Made by a program: the position numbers and the translations under genes. From the NCBI RefSeq assembly GCF_001941975.2, contig NZ_CP146991.1, forward strand, positions 1,536,524 through 1,600,523: a stretch of DNA of 64,000 bases, read 5' to 3'. The notes below the pieces were generated by a model, which was not told where the DNA came from, made no database searches, and saw only the letters and a list, made by a program, of their open reading frames with translations. Every line of letters starts with the position of its first letter. Within the stretch, counting starts at the first letter, position 1. The DNA is from Sporomusa sphaeroides DSM 2875 (GTDB lineage: Bacteria > Bacillota > Negativicutes > Sporomusales > Sporomusaceae). Positions 43,061 to 52,306 of the stretch are shown piece by piece.

Positions 43061-43130
43061 ATATATTGCAAATAGCTATTTGTAGAGTAGTGACAGGCTA
43101 TGATAAAATAATGCCGAGGAGGAATGGAAG

Positions 43131-43733
43131 ATGATCCTGATGATAGATAACTATGATTCTTTTGTATATAACCTCGTCCAGTACCTTGGCGAACTAGGGG
43201 AAGATATCCGGGTTTTTCGTAATGATAAAATAACAATTCCCCATATTGAAGACCTGCGTCCTGATCATATTATTATTTCACCTGGCCCATGTACGCCCAA
43301 TGAGGCGGGTATCAGTCTGGAACTGATTCAACATTTTAAAGGAAAAATTCCGATAATGGGTGTTTGTCTTGGGCACCAGGCTATCGGTCAAGCCTTTGGC
43401 GGTGAGGTTGTGCGTGCTCCACGCCTGATGCATGGTAAAACCTCACAGGTGTTCCATGACGGTAAAGGCGTTTTTGCCGGACTGGCAAATCCGCTTACCG
43501 CTACCCGGTATCATTCATTAATTGTTAAAAAAGAAACCCTGCCTGCTTGTCTGGAGATTAGTGCCGAGACAGACGCTGGTGAAATTATGGGTATCCGTCA
43601 TAAAGAGTATACTATTGAAGGGGTACAATTTCACCCTGAGTCCATTCTCACCGAAGCCGGACATACTATGCTGGAAAATTTTTTATCTTTAGATCCTAAT
43701 TGGACAAGCAAGAGGAAAGGGGCCGGCCGGTAA
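43131..43733 (+). CDS. pabA: Aminodeoxychorismate synthase, glutaminase component PabA
   Basis: 200 residues, class I glutamine amidotransferase. Nucleophile Cys in [15 protein letters not shown], His/Glu in VQFHPESI. It supplies ammonia to PabB. PabA and TrpG cannot be told apart by this subunit alone, but the next gene is PabB-type (see there). Good Shine-Dalgarno (GAGGAGGAA). Overlaps pabB by one base. Confidence 0.9.
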   Translation: MILMIDNYDSFVYNLVQYLGELGEDIRVFRNDKITIPHIEDLRPDHIIISPGPCTPNEAGISLELIQHFKGKIPIMGVCLGHQAIGQAFGGEVVRAPRLMHGKTSQVFHDGKGVFAGLANPLTATRYHSLIVKKETLPACLEISAETDAGEIMGIRHKEYTIEGVQFHPESILTEAGHTMLENFLSLDPNWTSKRKGAGR

Positions 43734-45139
43734 TGAATCCGACACCGATCATTCGCGAAATAACATGTGCGCTGCCGCCTGCTGAAGTGTTTGCCCTGTT
43801 TGCGCAGCAGCCCAATAGTGTGTATTTAGACAGTGGCAAAGATAATAACGGCCTCGGCCGCTATTCTTTTATTGCCCGTGATCCGTTTTTGGTATTTTCC
43901 AGTAAAGGGCAGACAATACAGCTGGAGGAAAAGGGCGGCAGCCTTACGTTTACAGGCAATCCTTTTGCCGAGCTTAAGCGGCTGCTCAACCAATACAAAA
44001 CCCAAAAAGTACCCGGCTTACCGCCGCTGACAGGCGGAATTATCGGTTACTTCGGTTATGATATGGGATATTTGCTGGAAACGATTCCGGCGTTAAGTAA
44101 TGATGATCTGAATAATCCTGATTGTATGTTAGGATTTTACGATACGGTTTTGATTTTTGACCACCATGCTAATAAGGCCTATATTGCGTCCAACGGGTTT
44201 CCGGAAAAAGATGAGCTCTCCCGGCGCAAACGAGCCGAAAACCGCATAACAGAATTGGCAGCTTTGGTAGCTCAGGCACAACCGCTGCCTGAGCCTCAGC
44301 CACAGATACCGGCAGGGGAGTACCGGTCAAACTTTACCCGCCAGGGACACTGTGATATGGTACAAAAGGGCATAGATTATATTGCCGCCGGTGATATTTT
44401 TCAGGTAAACTTAACACAGCGTTTTGAGGCTAAGGTGACTGTGCCGCCCTATGAGCTTTACCGTTATTTGCGGCATATCAATCCGGCTCCTTTTGCCTCC
44501 TATCTGAATTTTGGCGAAGTCATTGTTGCCAGTGCGTCGCCGGAACGGTATTTGCTGGTGACTGACAGAATGGTGGAGACAAGGCCGATAAAAGGGACCA
44601 GACCACGCGGCCAGGACCCTGAATCGGACCGGCAGCTTAGCCAGGAGCTGCTTAACAGTGCAAAAGACCGGGCCGAATTAGTTATGATAATTGACCTGGA
44701 ACGCAATGATTTGGGTCGGGTGTGCGAATTTGGCAGTGTGCGTGTGCCTGATTTGATTCGCCTGGAGGAATATGCCACCGTGTTCCATCTGGTATCAACC
44801 GTGGTGGGAAAATTAGCGGAAGACAAGGATATCATTGATTTAGTCACCGCCTCTTTTCCCGGCGGCTCGATTACCGGTGCCCCTAAAGTCCGGGCCATGG
44901 AGATTATTGACGAGCTTGAAACGGTGCGCCGCAGTATTTACACCGGGTCTATCGGCTATATCGACTTTAATGGCGATGCCGATCTTAATATAGTTATTCG
45001 TACCTTTGTGATTAAGGGTGACTGTGCGTATTACCAGGTAGGGGGAGGTATTGTCGCTGATTCTGTACCTGAACTGGAATATGAGGAGAGTCTGGACAAA
45101 GCGCGGGCCCTGATGAAGGCTTTAGGTTATCAGATATAG
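43733..45139 (+). CDS. pabB: Aminodeoxychorismate synthase component I PabB
   Basis: 468 residues, chorismate-binding family. The motif RPIKGTRPRG carries the Lys (PIKGT) that marks aminodeoxychorismate synthases; anthranilate synthases have PIAGT. C-terminal FPGGSITGAPKVRAMEII and GSIGYIDFNGDADLNI are the chorismate site. It makes aminodeoxychorismate for folate. Start ATG 43733 (TAATG overlap with pabA); upstream frame from 43700 is not used. Confidence 0.93.
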   Translation: MNPTPIIREITCALPPAEVFALFAQQPNSVYLDSGKDNNGLGRYSFIARDPFLVFSSKGQTIQLEEKGGSLTFTGNPFAELKRLLNQYKTQKVPGLPPLTGGIIGYFGYDMGYLLETIPALSNDDLNNPDCMLGFYDTVLIFDHHANKAYIASNGFPEKDELSRRKRAENRITELAALVAQAQPLPEPQPQIPAGEYRSNFTRQGHCDMVQKGIDYIAAGDIFQVNLTQRFEAKVTVPPYELYRYLRHINPAPFASYLNFGEVIVASASPERYLLVTDRMVETRPIKGTRPRGQDPESDRQLSQELLNSAKDRAELVMIIDLERNDLGRVCEFGSVRVPDLIRLEEYATVFHLVSTVVGKLAEDKDIIDLVTASFPGGSITGAPKVRAMEIIDELETVRRSIYTGSIGYIDFNGDADLNIVIRTFVIKGDCAYYQVGGGIVADSVPELEYEESLDKARALMKALGYQI

Positions 45140-45159
45140 ACAGATTGGCTGGTGATACC

Positions 45160-46002
45160 ATGCTTGTTTATTTTAATGGACATATTGTTTCAGCCGGGGA
45201 GGGTTTGGTGTCTCCGTTAGATCATAGTTTTCTTTATGGCCATGGCTTGTTCGAAACCATGCGCGCTTATAGTGGCAGGATATTCAGGTTACAGGCGCAT
45301 CTGGAACGTCTGGAGGCTGGCGCAAGGTATTTACAATGGCCCCAATTGCCGGAGCGTGCTGAACTCAGTGACGCCATTGCAGCGGTACTTGAGAAAAATC
45401 AGCTCAAGGATGCTTCAGTACGGCTGACATTGTCACGCGGTACCGGGACACCGCGGCCTGATCCCGGCAGTTGTGGCCTGCCGACGGTAACGGTATTTGC
45501 CTCACCACTGCCGCCGCCATTGCCGCCCGCAGGCTGGCGTATTGCCACCGTTACGCTGCGGCGCAATCTATCTTCGCCGTTGGTTAGGATAAAGTCGGCT
45601 AATTATCTTGATAATATCCTGGCCAAAACAGAAGCAAAAGCGCTGGGGGCTCAGGAAGCCCTGATGCTTAATACTGACGGATTTGTTGCCGAAGGGTCGA
45701 TGAGCAATATCTTTTTTGTTACCTCAGGCAGGTTAGTTACACCAGACGAAAATAGCGGCATTTTGCCTGGTGTAACCAGACGCACGGTTATTGAACTGGC
45801 GCAGGCGGCCGGGATACCGCTGGAAATCAGGCAAGTCAGGCCGGAAGAGCTTACCGGGGCTGACGAAATCTTTTTAACAAGTTCTGTAATGGAAATTATA
45901 CCAGTGACTGTGCTTGATTCCCGGGTTATCGGCAATGAGCCGGCGCCTGGGGCCGTTACCGCTGTGCTTGCCAGGCTATATCGGGACTTTGTGAAGGAGT
46001 GA
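45160..46002 (+). CDS. pabC: Aminodeoxychorismate lyase PabC (class IV aminotransferase)
   Basis: 280 residues, PLP-dependent fold type IV. Features: LDHSFLYGHGLFETMRAY at the N-terminus, the PLP Lys in RIKSANYLDN, EALMLNTDGFVAEGSMSN, and LPGVTRRTVIEL. It releases pyruvate to give 4-aminobenzoate. Branched-chain or D-amino acid aminotransferases share the fold, but the pabAB neighbours decide. Start ATG 45160 is preferred to TTG 45145 because GGTGA lies just upstream. Confidence 0.88.
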   Translation: MLVYFNGHIVSAGEGLVSPLDHSFLYGHGLFETMRAYSGRIFRLQAHLERLEAGARYLQWPQLPERAELSDAIAAVLEKNQLKDASVRLTLSRGTGTPRPDPGSCGLPTVTVFASPLPPPLPPAGWRIATVTLRRNLSSPLVRIKSANYLDNILAKTEAKALGAQEALMLNTDGFVAEGSMSNIFFVTSGRLVTPDENSGILPGVTRRTVIELAQAAGIPLEIRQVRPEELTGADEIFLTSSVMEIIPVTVLDSRVIGNEPAPGAVTAVLARLYRDFVKE

Positions 46003-46006
46003 GGAT

Positions 46007-46879
46007 ATGCAGGCGCTCAAAGGAACCGCCAACTATCAGGTTGTTAAAATTCATGGCAACAATGTTACCCGAACCGAGGAACCGGTTGTGGAAGAGATCC
46101 CGCTCACGATATATTTAAACGGCAGTGAACTTGTGACTATGCTGGCCGCTGCCGGCGAGGAGGACTACCTGGTTACCGGTTTCTTGGCTACCGAAGGGAT
46201 TATTCAAACGGCTGCAGATATCAAGACACTTGATATTGACGCTGCGCAGGGTGTTATCCGGGTTACGACCGTATCCGGTGAAACGGCAGCGGAAAAAAAG
46301 TTTTTAAAACGTTATCTTACCGCATGCTGTGGCAAGGGACGGAGTGCTTTTTACTTTGTCAATGATGTCTTAACCGCCAAGTCGGTAAATCATAAGGTCA
46401 CCATCACACCGGCAGAAGCCATGCGTTATTCCGAACTGCTGGAAGCGGCGTCTGAAACGTTCCGCCTTACCGGCGGTGTGCATGGCGGAGCGCTGGCTGC
46501 CGCCGGTCAATTGGTGTGCTGGAGTCAGGATATTGGACGTCACAACGTATTTGACAAGTTATATGGCCGCTGTCTGGTGGAAGGAATCAGTACCCATGAT
46601 AAAGTGCTGGTTTTCTCCGGCAGGGTGTCCTCTGAGATTTTGCTTAAGGTAAGTAAGATGAATATCGCTGTTATTATTGCCCGTTCGGCTCCCACCAGTC
46701 TGGCGCTGGATATGGCGGAAGAGCTTGGTGTGACGGTTATCGGCTTTGCCAGGGGCGAGCGCTTGAACATCTATAGTCATCCGGAAAGAGTTAGCGGAGT
46801 TCTGCCGCCAGAAGAGCAGGCGGGAAATTTGGTCTCAGGAGGAGAAGCAAGTGGCGCTCAAAAAAGTACGGATACATGA
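46007..46879 (+). CDS. fdhD: Formate dehydrogenase accessory sulfurtransferase FdhD
   Basis: 290 residues. Family segments: LVTGFLATEGII, LTACCGKGRSAFYF, LTGGVHGGALA, QDIGRHNVFDKLYG and SAPTSLALDMAEELGVTVIGFARGE, split in places. FdhD transfers sulfur to the bis-MGD cofactor, which formate dehydrogenase needs. The usual CxxC of FdhD appears here as two adjacent Cys (ACCGKG). It overlaps the next gene by 29 bases. The formate dehydrogenases it would serve are 6 kb downstream. Confidence 0.93.
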   Translation: MQALKGTANYQVVKIHGNNVTRTEEPVVEEIPLTIYLNGSELVTMLAAAGEEDYLVTGFLATEGIIQTAADIKTLDIDAAQGVIRVTTVSGETAAEKKFLKRYLTACCGKGRSAFYFVNDVLTAKSVNHKVTITPAEAMRYSELLEAASETFRLTGGVHGGALAAAGQLVCWSQDIGRHNVFDKLYGRCLVEGISTHDKVLVFSGRVSSEILLKVSKMNIAVIIARSAPTSLALDMAEELGVTVIGFARGERLNIYSHPERVSGVLPPEEQAGNLVSGGEASGAQKSTDT

Positions 46880-47876
46880 AGCTGTTGGTATGGTACTGGG
46901 GCATGATATGACTAAAATTGTACCGGGTGAATATAAGGGACCGGCCTTTAAGAAGGGGCATATTATTCAGCCGGAAGATATACCGCATTTACTCAATATC
47001 GGTAAAGAGCATATCTATCTTTTGGAGCTAGGCGACCAGCAAATTCATGAAAACGAAGCTGCAGAGCGGATTGCCCGCCTGGTAAGCGGCGAAAATACCT
47101 ATATGGCAGGGCCGAGCGAAGGCAAAGTAACGATTATTGCCAAGCAGGACGGACTATTAAAAGTAAACAGGGCTGCTGTGACAAGTATCAATGCTGTTGA
47201 TTATGCTGTCTTTTCCACATTGCATGGTAACCGGCTGGTTAAGGCCGGTGAAATTTTGGCCGGGGTAAAAGTGGTGCCGCTAATCGTAGATGATCAGGTT
47301 GTCCGGACGGTGGAAAGAATCGCCGGTGAATATCAGGACATTGTCGCGGTGAAACCGCTGCGCGCTTTAAAAACCGGTATAATTACAACAGGTAATGAGG
47401 TTTTTTACGGACGTATCCAGGATAAATTCGGACCTGTACTGCGGGATAAGATAGAAGATTATAAAGCCGAGTTTAGTGGTATTACCTTTCAGCCTGATAA
47501 AGCCGAAGCCATTACTCAGGCTATTATGGACTATGCCCAAGCCGGTGTGGAAGTTATTGTTGTTACCGGCGGCATGTCGGTTGACCCTGATGATGTGACA
47601 CCGGATGCCATCCGCGCAACCGGCGCAGAAGTTATTACTTATGGTACCCCGGTGTTGCCGGGAGCCATGTTTATGCTGGCTTATCTTGGCAATATTGCTA
47701 TATTGGGCTTGCCTGCCTGTGGCATGTTCTCCAAAATAACGGTATTGGATTTGGTGTTTCCCCGGATACTTGCCGGTGAAAGATTAAGTAAACAGGATTT
47801 TGCTGAAATGGGATACGGCGGCCTCTGTATGGGGTGCAAAGAGTGTTCGTACCCTTGCTGCCCGTTCGGAAAGTAG
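46851..47876 (+). CDS. Molybdopterin-binding protein with Cys-rich C-terminus
   Basis: 341 residues. The C-terminal half is a MoaB/MogA-like (MoCF) domain: KTGIITTGNEVFYG near residue 175 and VTGGMSVDPDDVTPDAI near 240, then GTPVLPGAMF. The N-terminal half is not a standard MoeA domain. The C-terminus ends in a tight Cys cluster, CMGCKECSYPCCPFGK, which could bind a metal or Fe-S cluster. Such proteins lie beside fdhD and moeA in several anaerobes; the exact role in molybdenum or tungsten cofactor assembly is unknown. Start GTG 46851 has AGGAGGAG upstream, inside fdhD. Confidence 0.85.
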   Translation: MALKKVRIHEAVGMVLGHDMTKIVPGEYKGPAFKKGHIIQPEDIPHLLNIGKEHIYLLELGDQQIHENEAAERIARLVSGENTYMAGPSEGKVTIIAKQDGLLKVNRAAVTSINAVDYAVFSTLHGNRLVKAGEILAGVKVVPLIVDDQVVRTVERIAGEYQDIVAVKPLRALKTGIITTGNEVFYGRIQDKFGPVLRDKIEDYKAEFSGITFQPDKAEAITQAIMDYAQAGVEVIVVTGGMSVDPDDVTPDAIRATGAEVITYGTPVLPGAMFMLAYLGNIAILGLPACGMFSKITVLDLVFPRILAGERLSKQDFAEMGYGGLCMGCKECSYPCCPFGK

Positions 47877-47891
47877 AGGAGGAATAAGCTC

Positions 47892-49106
47892 ATGTCAGTA
47901 AAATTGGAGATTGCGCAGGAAATTTTGTTGAATTTAGTGACAGTAATGCCGAAGGAAAGAGTGGCGTTACAGGAATGCTGGCGACGTATTTTAGCTGAGA
48001 CTGTAACTTCTGACATTGATTTTCCGCCTTTTGATCGATCACCGCTTGACGGCTATGCACTGATTGCGGCGGAAGTAGCTGCGGCAACTCCGGAAAATCC
48101 CGTAATTTTAAAGCAAATTGATTATATTCCGGCAGGTGAAACGTCTGATAAGCCTGTCAGTTCCGGCACAGCCTGCCGCATTATGACCGGTGCTCCCTTG
48201 CCGCCGGCGGCTACCGGTGTAATTCGCCTGGAAGATACGGTTGTAAACGGTGGTGATGTCACCATCCTGGAGGGCAGAGGGGCCGAAAGAAATATATGTT
48301 TGCGGGGCGAAGAGATCTTTAGCGGTGAAGAAGTTGTCTCACAAGGCACTGTTATCAATGCCGGTGTCATGGGGATGCTCGCCGTACTGGGCAAGAGCCG
48401 CCCTTATGTTTTTTGCAAACCCCGGGTAGCGCTTATTGCCACAGGCAGTGAGCTTGTGCCTGTTGATTTCCCCTTGGTTTCCGGGAAGATTCGTAACTCT
48501 AACAGCTATATGCTAAGCGCGCAGGTTGCCGAGGCCGGAGCGCAGACTGTTTTGCTGGGGAATGCTTCGGACAATATTGATGAAATTGCTCATCTGCTGG
48601 AGACCGCCTCAGACTGTGATGTGTTCGTAACAACCGGCGGCGCTTCGGTGGGCGATTATGACCTCATCAGCGAAGTATATAAAAAACTGGGTATTACCTT
48701 ACTGTTTGACAGAGTGAGCATCAAGCCGGGAATGCCTGTGTTAGCCGGTATCCGCGATGGCAAGCTTTATCTTGGTTTATCAGGCAATCCGGCGGCGGCA
48801 GCTATTTCCTTTGAACAATTGGTGCGGCCTGTTTTGATGAAAATGGGTGGCCGTAAAGTGTGGTGGCGGCCGCGGATTAAGGCCGTGCTTGCCACACCTT
48901 TTAATAAACCGACAGGTGCCAAACGCTTTGTCTGGGCACGGTGCTGGCAGACGAGTACCGATATTTTTGTTGAACCGTCACGCGCTCAAGGCAATGGTAT
49001 GCTGAAATCGGCAATGGCAGCCAATGCATTAATCGTTATTCCGGAGAATTCGCCGCCGTTGCCGGTCGGTACAGAGATAGAAGTTATTTTGCTGGCCGAT
49101 GCTTAA
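47892..49106 (+). CDS. moeA: Molybdopterin molybdenumtransferase MoeA
   Basis: 404 residues. FDRSPLDGYALIA at the N-terminus, RIMTGAPLPPAATGVI, IATGSELVPV and VTTGGASVGDYDL (MPT-binding), then LSGNPAAAAISFEQLVRPVL and the C-terminal beta domain. It inserts molybdate (or tungstate) into adenylated molybdopterin. 15 bases after the preceding gene with GAGGAGGAA Shine-Dalgarno. Last gene of the pabA-to-moeA operon. Confidence 0.95.
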   Translation: MSVKLEIAQEILLNLVTVMPKERVALQECWRRILAETVTSDIDFPPFDRSPLDGYALIAAEVAAATPENPVILKQIDYIPAGETSDKPVSSGTACRIMTGAPLPPAATGVIRLEDTVVNGGDVTILEGRGAERNICLRGEEIFSGEEVVSQGTVINAGVMGMLAVLGKSRPYVFCKPRVALIATGSELVPVDFPLVSGKIRNSNSYMLSAQVAEAGAQTVLLGNASDNIDEIAHLLETASDCDVFVTTGGASVGDYDLISEVYKKLGITLLFDRVSIKPGMPVLAGIRDGKLYLGLSGNPAAAAISFEQLVRPVLMKMGGRKVWWRPRIKAVLATPFNKPTGAKRFVWARCWQTSTDIFVEPSRAQGNGMLKSAMAANALIVIPENSPPLPVGTEIEVILLADA

Positions 49107-49146
49107 TTTTGGCTAATATCCCGCAAGGATGTTTTAAATTTTTAAG

Positions 49147-49180
49147 AAAAGCCGTAGGATTTTGAAATCCTACGGCTTTT
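49147..49180. terminator. Bidirectional terminator between moeA and tag
   Basis: A near-perfect palindrome: 49147-49161 pairs with 49166-49180, flanked by A-run on the left and T-run on the right. It can end both moeA (plus) and tag (minus). Confidence 0.9.
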
Positions 49181-49204
49181 TCTGACCTGCTGTTACTTGT
49201 TGGA

Positions 49205-49771
49205 TTAAGAATGTTCACGAAAATCGCAGGATGTTAAGTGGTCATTCACCATCCCCACAGATTGCATGAAAGCATAGATGGTAGTGCTGCCGACGAACTT
49301 GAAGCCGCGCTTTTTCAGGTCTTTGCTGATGGCAGCCGAAACAGGAGTACAGGATGGAACCTCTTCGATCCGGGTCCATGTATTAATAACAGGGTGATGA
49401 TTGACGAAGGACCACAGGTAATTGTCTAAAGAACCAAATTCTTCACAGAGTTTGAAATACGCTTTTGCGTTGCTGATAACGGCATTTACTTTTTGCCTGT
49501 TCTTGATAATTCCGTTATCTTGTAAAAGCGCTTCGATCTTTGCATCATCATAAGTTATCAGAATGGCAGGGTCAAAATCATCGAATGCTGCACAAAGGGT
49601 TTCCCTTTTTGTAAGAATGGTCGCCCAACTGAGGCCTGCTTGCTTTCCCTCCAATATGAGCATTTTGAATAGCTTTCTGTCATCATGAATTGGAATTCCC
49701 CATTCTTTATCATGATATTCTTGTTCCAGCTTGGTTTTTAGTGCCCAATCGCATCTTCTAATTTCGCACAT
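49205..49771 (-). CDS. tag: DNA-3-methyladenine glycosylase I
   Basis: 188 residues from the chosen start. N-terminal RCDWALKTKLEQEYHDKEWG with the Zn-binding Cys and the conserved YHDxEWG; LEGKQAGLSWATILTKRE with the pocket residues; C-terminal His/Cys at MVNDHLTSC complete the zinc site. It excises 3-methyladenine from DNA. The frame is open to ATG 49816, but proteins of this family begin close to RCxW, so ATG 49771 is preferred. It lies behind the MocR gene on the same strand (the longer start would overlap it). Confidence 0.9.
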   Translation of the reverse strand: MCEIRRCDWALKTKLEQEYHDKEWGIPIHDDRKLFKMLILEGKQAGLSWATILTKRETLCAAFDDFDPAILITYDDAKIEALLQDNGIIKNRQKVNAVISNAKAYFKLCEEFGSLDNYLWSFVNHHPVINTWTRIEEVPSCTPVSAAISKDLKKRGFKFVGSTTIYAFMQSVGMVNDHLTSCDFREHS

Positions 49772-49790
49772 CTCCTCATATCCATTTGTT

Positions 49791-51179
49791 TTATGCTCTT
49801 TCTGCAATAAATTCATACAATGCCTGTATTCCTTTTTGAATCTGTATATGGCTCAAATGTCCATAGCCCAAGAGCAGCTTATCTTTGTGATGATCGTTCA
49901 TAGGACAATACTGTGTCACCAAGGATATTCTGATACCGGCATCCCGGCAGTCGTGCACAAACTGTTTCCCAAATTCCATTCCCTGAAAGCAGAGAGCCAG
50001 ATGCAGGCCGGAAGCATCTCCCCATTGCTGCACAGAAGCACCGAACGTATTCTCAAGCGAATTTAATAAGACCTTTCTTTTTTCCCCATATATCCGCCGC
50101 ATCCGCTGAACATGTTTGTCCATTTTTCGCATATGCAGAAATTGGGTCAGTGCGGCTTGCTCCAAAATTGGATTCTGGACATCCATATAATTGCGGGAAT
50201 GTCTCCAACTCTTCTGCAATTGTTTGGGCAGTACCACAAACCCGATACGCAAAGCAGGAAACAGGGTTTTGCTAAAGGTTCCCACATAAATCACATGGGA
50301 GGAATCCATGGAATAGATTGGACTGACAGGAGGCCCGGTATACCGAAATTCGCTGTCATAATCATCTTCAATGATGTAAAAATCATGTTCACTTGCAAGA
50401 CGTAGCAACGCGGCCCGACGTCCGGCGGGGAGAATACCGCCCAAAGGGAATTGATGGGAGGGTGTGACATAAACCGCGCAGATATCTTTGCCCTGGAGTG
50501 TAGAAATATCAGCTCCTTGCTCATCCACAAGCAGCCATTGCAAGGGATACCCTCTATCGGCAATGACAGTTCGAATGCCCGGATGGGACGGGCTTTCCAG
50601 TGCAAACGCATGACCGGCTTTATTCAGTATATCTACGAGCAAATGAAGTGCTGCCGTTGCACCTGATGTAATATACACATCTTCAGACTTTACTTCCATG
50701 CTTCTGCTGCGCAGCAGCCAGTGGGCGATCTCCTCGCATAAAGGCTCATAACCTTTGGGGCCGCTATATTCCAGCTGCTGCGTAGTCAGGTTATTGGCGG
50801 CAGCATGTACCAGTTGGCTCCAGAGTTGACGGGGAAATTGGGATAAGTCGGGCTGACCTGTTTTGAAGTCCCACAGGATAGGTGCCTGCTCTTGCTTCCT
50901 TGCCGCAGGAACGGGGGCTTTTTTCGTTGTGAGATGAAGTCCTGCTGCAACACGGGACGGGGCGCCCTGATGGCTTACAATGAATCCTTCTGTCAAAAGC
51001 ATATCATATGCTTCACAAACAGTATTGCGAGAAGCGCCCAAACCTTTTGCCAGTTCCCGTGTAGATGGCAAAGCCTCTCCCTGCGAAATCTCTCCTGCCA
51101 ATATACGCTGTTTCAGTGATAAAAAAATCTGACGGGCTAAACTGACTTCGGCTTTATAACGCAATTCAATACCCCACAT
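49791..51179 (-). CDS. MocR-type GntR/aminotransferase regulator
   Basis: 462 residues. N-terminal GntR winged helix (about 10-75; LPSTRELAKGLGASRNTV), linker, then a fold-type-I aminotransferase domain with TSGATAALHLLVDIL, DDYDSEFRY and the PLP Lys in GTFSKTLFPALRIGF. MocR proteins are PLP-dependent regulators, often divergent from the gene they control. The divergent EamA exporter (118 bases away) is the likely target. Start ATG 51179 is placed after GGAGGAGGA; the longer frame to 51266 is not needed. Confidence 0.92.
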   Translation of the reverse strand: MWGIELRYKAEVSLARQIFLSLKQRILAGEISQGEALPSTRELAKGLGASRNTVCEAYDMLLTEGFIVSHQGAPSRVAAGLHLTTKKAPVPAARKQEQAPILWDFKTGQPDLSQFPRQLWSQLVHAAANNLTTQQLEYSGPKGYEPLCEEIAHWLLRSRSMEVKSEDVYITSGATAALHLLVDILNKAGHAFALESPSHPGIRTVIADRGYPLQWLLVDEQGADISTLQGKDICAVYVTPSHQFPLGGILPAGRRAALLRLASEHDFYIIEDDYDSEFRYTGPPVSPIYSMDSSHVIYVGTFSKTLFPALRIGFVVLPKQLQKSWRHSRNYMDVQNPILEQAALTQFLHMRKMDKHVQRMRRIYGEKRKVLLNSLENTFGASVQQWGDASGLHLALCFQGMEFGKQFVHDCRDAGIRISLVTQYCPMNDHHKDKLLLGYGHLSHIQIQKGIQALYEFIAERA

Positions 51180-51217
51180 ATGTCCTCCTCCAACTGGCTC
51201 TATAAAAAGACCTTTGT

Positions 51218-51249
51218 ACTGGATCTTATACCATTCCAGTTTATAAGAT
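51218..51249. promoter_or_regulatory. Candidate MocR operator between mocR and eamA
   Basis: Two interlaced inverted repeats: ACTGGA (51218-51223) with TCCAGT (51235-51240), and ATCTTATA (51223-51230) with TATAAGAT (51242-51249). They lie in the middle of the 118-base divergent gap, upstream of an A/T-rich -10-like stretch (TATTATATAT). Binding by the MocR protein is inference. Confidence 0.5.
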
Positions 51250-51297
51250 ACTATTATATATAGCAACAGGCTTGGGTGTAAAGAAAGAAGGTGGCAG

Positions 51298-52239
51298 ATG
51301 AAAAATATTACGGGAAAAATTTATTTGCTGTTTGCGTTTACCTTGGCTGGGACATCGGTGATTACAGGCTATATCCTTTCTGAAAAGTTAAACCGGTTTA
51401 CAATAACTGCTGTTAGTTTAGGCATTATGATCTTGTGCTTATCCCCATTTTACGGAGCGAAAACCGTTCAAACGATTCGTTTGTTGAAAAGAAATGACTG
51501 GAACCTGCTTGTGCTTCAGGCTGTCTTTGGAATATTTCTGTTTCGCGTCTTCTTACTTTTAGGAGTAAATTTGACCAGCACTGTAGAGGCCGGAATATTG
51601 ACAGGAACGACACCTGCCATTACCGCTATTTTGGCTTTTCTTGTACTTAGGGAAAAACCTTCAGAGTGGACAGCCTTTGGCATTGCCTGTACTGTTTCGG
51701 GTATTGTGCTGCTGCAGGGAACGAGCTTGTATTCCATTCAGCTATCAGCCTGGCATTTTGGGGGGAATGTATTTATGCTTTGTGCTGCGGCAAGCGAATC
51801 TGTCTTTAACATTATTTCGAGAAAGCATAAGACAATGCAGCGGGACAGTGCAGATGTGCGAATTCATCCTGTGGTACAAACTCTGATCGTATCAGCAATT
51901 GCTTTCGGACTATCGCTTGTTCCGGCTTTGGTGGAACAGCCTTTTGCGTCTTTACGGGTGATTGGGCTGAAAGAATGGCTGGCGTTGATTTGGTACGGAC
52001 TGATTGTAACCGCCTTGGCCTTTGTGTTTTTCTATGCAGGGGTCAATCGCTGTGACGCGTATACAACCGCCGCCTTTTCAGGGATGATTCCTTTGACTTC
52101 TATGCTCTTATCTCTCTTCTTTTTGGGAGAAACAATCAGTTATGCACAAGGGGCAGGAGGTTTCCTTATTATTTCCAGTATGCTGATGATGGGAAGCAGA
52201 CAGCGGCAGCCACAGCAGCAGACAGTTAGCAGAGTTTGA
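51298..52239 (+). CDS. EamA-family (DMT superfamily) transporter
   Basis: 313 residues with about ten membrane helices in two EamA repeats. The first repeat has VEAGILTGTTPAITAILAFL and the end of the second ATTAAFSGMIPLTSMLLSLF-like TTAAFSGMIPLTSMLLSLF followed by LGETISYAQGAGGFLII. Family members export amino acids or other metabolites; the substrate is unknown. It is divergent from a MocR regulator, which suggests a vitamin B6- or amino acid-linked signal (inference). A short polar stretch (RQRQPQQQ) ends the protein. Confidence 0.88.
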   Translation: MKNITGKIYLLFAFTLAGTSVITGYILSEKLNRFTITAVSLGIMILCLSPFYGAKTVQTIRLLKRNDWNLLVLQAVFGIFLFRVFLLLGVNLTSTVEAGILTGTTPAITAILAFLVLREKPSEWTAFGIACTVSGIVLLQGTSLYSIQLSAWHFGGNVFMLCAAASESVFNIISRKHKTMQRDSADVRIHPVVQTLIVSAIAFGLSLVPALVEQPFASLRVIGLKEWLALIWYGLIVTALAFVFFYAGVNRCDAYTTAAFSGMIPLTSMLLSLFFLGETISYAQGAGGFLIISSMLMMGSRQRQPQQQTVSRV

Positions 52240-52250
52240 GGTAAGATGCA

Positions 52251-52290
52251 AAACGGCGATATGCCGCCCTTTGGGAGCATATCGCCGTTT
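52251..52290. terminator. Terminator between eamA and mobB
   Basis: 14-bp perfect stem: 52251-52264 with 52277-52290, loop of 12 bases. The genes converge here, so it may serve both strands. Confidence 0.85.
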
Positions 52291-52306
52291 GTTGTCAGCA
52301 GCTGTT

